The notes under the pieces: generated by a model | What the model was told of the DNA's origin: nothing | The model's input: only the letters and a program-made list of their open reading frames with translations | The model's database searches: none | Shown: positions 61,071 to 64,000 of the stretch, in pieces | Layout of the letters: each line of letters begins with the position of its first letter | Position numbering within the stretch: position 1 is the first letter of the stretch | Assembly (NCBI RefSeq): GCF_014762705.1 | Contig: NZ_JABURL010000075.1 | Location: forward strand, 1 to 64,000 | From: Cyclobacterium sp. | GTDB taxonomy: Bacteria > Bacteroidota > Bacteroidia > Cytophagales > Cyclobacteriaceae | DNA length: 64,000 nt | Reading direction: 5' to 3' | Position numbers and translations under genes: made by a program

Positions 61071-62294
61071 TTGAACCTTTCTTATTTCATAGCGGCCAGA
61101 TATTTTAGAAGTAAAGAGAAAAAAAACTTCATTACTGTTCTATCCAGAATCTCTATGATTGGGGTGGCAGTAGGCACCATGGCATTAGTGGTGGTATTAT
61201 CGGTTTTTAATGGTCTTGAAGGCCTTATCAAGGGCTTATATGCTTCATTTGATGCGGACCTAAAGGTTATGCCAGTCATGGGAAAATCATTTGAGGTCAA
61301 TGATGATTTTCTGTCTGAGATAAGCGGTATGGATGGTGTTGAGATATTGACAGAAGTGATCGAGGACAATGCCTTGGTGAGGTATGGAGAGCATCAGGTA
61401 GTGGCCACCTTAAAAGGAGTTTCTGAGAATTTCCTGAAGCAGAATCGTTTTGAAAAAGGATATTTTTCCGGTGAAATGAGTTTGGGAGAGGGGGATCGTC
61501 CCCAGGCTATTTTAGGTCGCGGCCTTTCTTATTTTTTGTTACTGGATTTGGATGATGATTTTGAATTGATGCAGGTTTTTTATCCCAAGGAACCTAGAGC
61601 AGGGAGTATTGATCCCAGCAGCATGTACAATAGAAGTGTCATTCAACCTGCTGGCATTTTCAGCATAGAAAAACAATATGATGATGAATACCTGATTGTT
61701 CCTCTGGATTTTGCTGCGGATCTATTGGAATATGGCAATAAGAGATCGGCCCTTGAAATAAAAGTAGCGGATGGATTTTCCATAGACAATGTAAAATCAA
61801 ATCTCAGGGATCATTTGGGAGAAGAATTTTTGGTCAATGACAGCAACGAACAACATGCAAGTCTGCTGATGACCATCAGGTTGGAAAAATTATTTGTATT
61901 TCTTACCCTAACATTTATTTTGGCGGTTGCCTCTTTTAATATATTTTTTTCTTTGAGCATGTTGGCTATCGAAAAGAAAAAAGACATAGCAGTGCTAATG
62001 GCCATGGGGGGGACTCAAAAGTTTATCAGATCCATTTATTTAAAAGAAGGCGCAATTATCGCATTTTCCGGTGCTTTAATAGGCTTGTTGCTGGGATTTC
62101 TTATCTGTTGGGTACAGGACAGTTACGGATTGGTTTCATTGGGTGTTACTTCTTCCATTGTAGATGCCTATCCCGTAAAAATGCGCTGGACGGATTTTCT
62201 TTATACCAGTCTAAGTGTGGTAGTCATCACCCTCATCGCCTCTTACAGACCAGCCTTAATTGCTTCAAAGGTAAAAACTACCATGCATTTATAG
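61071..62294 (+). CDS. LolC/LolE-type FtsX-family ABC permease
   Basis: Permease subunit of a lipoprotein-releasing-type ABC complex. 407 residues from a TTG start: one N-terminal membrane helix preceded by FIAARYFRSKEKKNFITVLS (typical LolE opening), an extracytoplasmic MacB/LolE-like domain (about 50-255), and three C-terminal helices with the coupling segment LAIEKKKDIAVLMAMGGTQKFI that contacts the ATPase. It lies 11 bp after rbfA. The ATPase partner (LolD) is not in this window. No ATG alternative is visible nearby. Confidence 0.88.
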   Translation: MNLSYFIAARYFRSKEKKNFITVLSRISMIGVAVGTMALVVVLSVFNGLEGLIKGLYASFDADLKVMPVMGKSFEVNDDFLSEISGMDGVEILTEVIEDNALVRYGEHQVVATLKGVSENFLKQNRFEKGYFSGEMSLGEGDRPQAILGRGLSYFLLLDLDDDFELMQVFYPKEPRAGSIDPSSMYNRSVIQPAGIFSIEKQYDDEYLIVPLDFAADLLEYGNKRSALEIKVADGFSIDNVKSNLRDHLGEEFLVNDSNEQHASLLMTIRLEKLFVFLTLTFILAVASFNIFFSLSMLAIEKKKDIAVLMAMGGTQKFIRSIYLKEGAIIAFSGALIGLLLGFLICWVQDSYGLVSLGVTSSIVDAYPVKMRWTDFLYTSLSVVVITLIASYRPALIASKVKTTMHL

Positions 62295-62404
62295 GGGAAT
62301 AAGTGTAGGATTTGTTTATTTTTTTTAAATATTTCTGTAATTTGCAAACTGCCAATTTCAAAAACAGCAAACAATAATTTCGACTTTGTTCAAAAAATGT
62401 TTAA

Positions 62405-64000
62405 ATGAAAGTAGCTTCTGATAAGCCATTTGAAATCGTATACTCCTTGTTCAGTCATGAGTTTTTGGGCATTCTTTTTGAATCTTTTGCAATTCAATTG
62501 GATGAAAAAGGAAGGTTGTCATTTGCCTACCAAAATATTTCCTATCAAAATGCGGGCGAATTTAAGGAAAAGATAGACGAAACTGATTTTGAATTGATCC
62601 GGCTGATGGACAGTATGCAGCAAGAGGCTGTTGTCAAAAAGTTTAATGCTAAAAATCATAAGCCCAAGGAATTTTTGAGGAAGGTATTTGATGATGCAAA
62701 TCCTACCCAGGCCAATAAGGAAATCCAAAAACTTATAGAAGGAAGACTGGAACTGACCAGGTCTCAAATTTTGGAAAAAATCAAGCACAAAAGACTTTTT
62801 GAAATGGGTAATGATGGTAATCCTGTTTGGAAGGAGATCTCCATAATGCCGGAAAAAGCCTCTGTGTTGTTTCATTTTCGAAGAAATGAGGAGAATACCC
62901 ATTATTTTCCCACCCTGAAATACCAAGATGAAAAATTGGAATGGCAGTACAAAGGCAGTTATTTGATTTGTCATCAACCTGCCTGGTTGGTAGTAGAATC
63001 ACGTCTTTTTAGCTTTGAGAAAGATGTGGACGGTAAAAAATTAATGCCGTTCCTGAATAAAAAATTCATAGTAATACCCAAAAAAGTTGAGGAATCGTAT
63101 TACAAGAAATTTGTTACCCAACTTGTGGCTTCCTTTGATGTATTTGCCAAAGGTTTTGAAATAAAAGTAGAGCGGTCGAACCCACAACCCGTACTTTTTT
63201 TGGGAGATTTACCGGGTAATCCCACGGTCGATATGTTTGGAAAAGAAATCGCAGATGAGGAAGAGGAAAAAATGGTTTTTGACCTCCGCTTTAATTATGG
63301 GGATTTTACATTCCGTGCCGATCAGGCCAGACCGAGCAATGTTGAACTGGAAAAAAATGGCGATGACTATACTTTTTACAAGGTGGTTAGAGACTTGCCC
63401 AAAGAACGGTTTTACGGAGATTTGCTTAAGAACAACGGGTTACCTGTAAAGTATGGCCGGCATTCCATGAAAAAAAGGGAAGCCTACGACTGGATCATCA
63501 ACCACAGGCCGGAATTGGATGATCTTGGAGTCAGGATTCAACAGACCAGCAATGAAAAGGGTAAAAAATATTTCATCGGTGCTGCCAAAATTAATGTTAG
63601 CATCAAGGAAAAGATTGATTGGTTTGATGTTGAGGCTACTGTCATGTTTGGTGATGTTGAAATTCCTTTTTTAAAATTCAGAAAAATGCTCATGAAAGGA
63701 AAAACCGAGATTGAGCTTCCAAACCATGAAATTGCCATCATTCCCAAATCCTGGTTTGTCAATTACGGAGAGATATTTTCCTTTATGGAAGAAGGCGAGT
63801 CGGAGATTGGTAATTTTAAGCTGAAGAAGCACCATATTGCCCTGGCACAGGAACTTGAAAAGGGCAATCTGATTCAACTATCTTTAAGTGAAAGGTTACA
63901 GAAACTAAAAGATTTTTCTACTATTGATGACTACCAATTATCCGATTATTTCAAGGGAAAACTCAGGCCCTACCAAAAGGCAGGATACAATTGGATGCGG
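62405..64000 (+). CDS. SNF2-family helicase, N-terminal half (truncated by the window end)
   Basis: The frame runs open from ATG 62405 to the last base (532 codons), so the gene is partial at its 3' end only because of the window. The N-terminal ~510 residues look like the accessory region of bacterial SNF2 ATPases (helical start, then strands such as FLGILFESFAIQLDEKG). The last visible residues, LSDYFKGKLRPYQKAGYNWM, form the Q-motif that precedes the helicase core. The ATPase motifs are outside the window. Role in DNA or nucleoprotein remodelling is assigned from the family only. Confidence 0.82.
   Translation, partial: MKVASDKPFEIVYSLFSHEFLGILFESFAIQLDEKGRLSFAYQNISYQNAGEFKEKIDETDFELIRLMDSMQQEAVVKKFNAKNHKPKEFLRKVFDDANPTQANKEIQKLIEGRLELTRSQILEKIKHKRLFEMGNDGNPVWKEISIMPEKASVLFHFRRNEENTHYFPTLKYQDEKLEWQYKGSYLICHQPAWLVVESRLFSFEKDVDGKKLMPFLNKKFIVIPKKVEESYYKKFVTQLVASFDVFAKGFEIKVERSNPQPVLFLGDLPGNPTVDMFGKEIADEEEEKMVFDLRFNYGDFTFRADQARPSNVELEKNGDDYTFYKVVRDLPKERFYGDLLKNNGLPVKYGRHSMKKREAYDWIINHRPELDDLGVRIQQTSNEKGKKYFIGAAKINVSIKEKIDWFDVEATVMFGDVEIPFLKFRKMLMKGKTEIELPNHEIAIIPKSWFVNYGEIFSFMEEGESEIGNFKLKKHHIALAQELEKGNLIQLSLSERLQKLKDFSTIDDYQLSDYFKGKLRPYQKAGYNWMR

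Noticed and set aside
1-64000. Search for CRISPR repeats, insertion sequences, prophage genes, tRNA and rRNA genes.
   Set aside because: None was recognised on reading both strands. No regularly spaced repeats, transposase motifs, cloverleaf tails or conserved rRNA segments were seen; a tRNAscan or Infernal run would settle it.

Overview
The window comes from a Bacteroidota (Bacteroidetes) chromosome, most likely a marine-type Cytophagales close to Cyclobacteriaceae. The family placement is an inference from protein style. The phylum placement rests on direct evidence: gliding/type IX secretion genes (gldM, gldN, a PorW/SprE-like lipoprotein), a split ATP synthase operon with subunit a carrying a long His-rich N-terminal extension, DUF4783 next to nadC, a coaX-outer membrane protein-lptC-CorC-PPIase neighbourhood, and a dozen or so TAnnTTTG -7 promoter boxes instead of sigma70 -10 boxes. 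It looks like ordinary vegetative chromosome. I see no insertion sequences, prophage genes, CRISPR arrays, tRNA or rRNA genes.

Layout. 0-2.5 kb: end of the gldKLMN motor/secretion operon (gldM, gldN), closed by a bidirectional terminator. 2.5-9.4 kb (minus): uvrC, a bifunctional class A penicillin-binding protein, and the PorW/SprE TPR lipoprotein, which links type IX secretion to the envelope. 9.5-16.4 kb (plus): M23 peptidase, bactofilin, then AtpZ/AtpI-like membrane proteins and atpB-E-F-H-A-G (no atpD or atpC here). 16.6-18.7 kb: mnmH-selD, a selenium tRNA-modification pair. 18.7-25.2 kb: SGNH hydrolase, a voltage-sensor-like membrane protein, a 37-residue lysine-rich ORF, a secreted EEP-family hydrolase, two tandem paralogous small proteins of unknown function, a 0.7 kb gene-poor stretch and a Tat-exported PhoX-family protein. 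25.4-33.9 kb: YfgM-like TPR protein, ribH, aspartokinase, ABC exporter, nadC, DUF4783, gpmI and a lipoprotein. 34-38 kb (minus): Na+/H+ antiporter-like protein, Glu/Leu-type dehydrogenase, anmK.

38.2-46 kb is an envelope-biogenesis block: coaX, an outer membrane beta-barrel protein, a periplasmic TPR protein, lptC, a small membrane protein, a CorC/CNNM-type protein and a PpiD-like chaperone. 46-48 kb: DUF493, pterin carbinolamine dehydratase, rsmI and an inositol monophosphatase in a tight operon. 48.3-53.4 kb: F420-reductase-like Rossmann protein, large AsmA-like protein, AEC transporter, unknown protein. 53.6-56.3 kb: a small His-rich membrane protein followed by a TonB-dependent receptor, a candidate metal-uptake pair. 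56.6-64 kb: glyA-tatC-rpiB, a GT-C-like membrane protein, rbfA, a LolE-like permease and the N-terminal half of a SNF2-family helicase cut by the window edge.

No unmistakable undescribed system is present. The observations most worth a second look are the tandem small-protein duplication with a conserved leader and the long unexplained hairpin beside it (22.2-23.1 kb), the pore-less voltage-sensor-like protein, the mnmH P-loop with Leu for the usual Gly, the His-rich protein/TonB receptor pair, and the hairpin between atpE and atpF.
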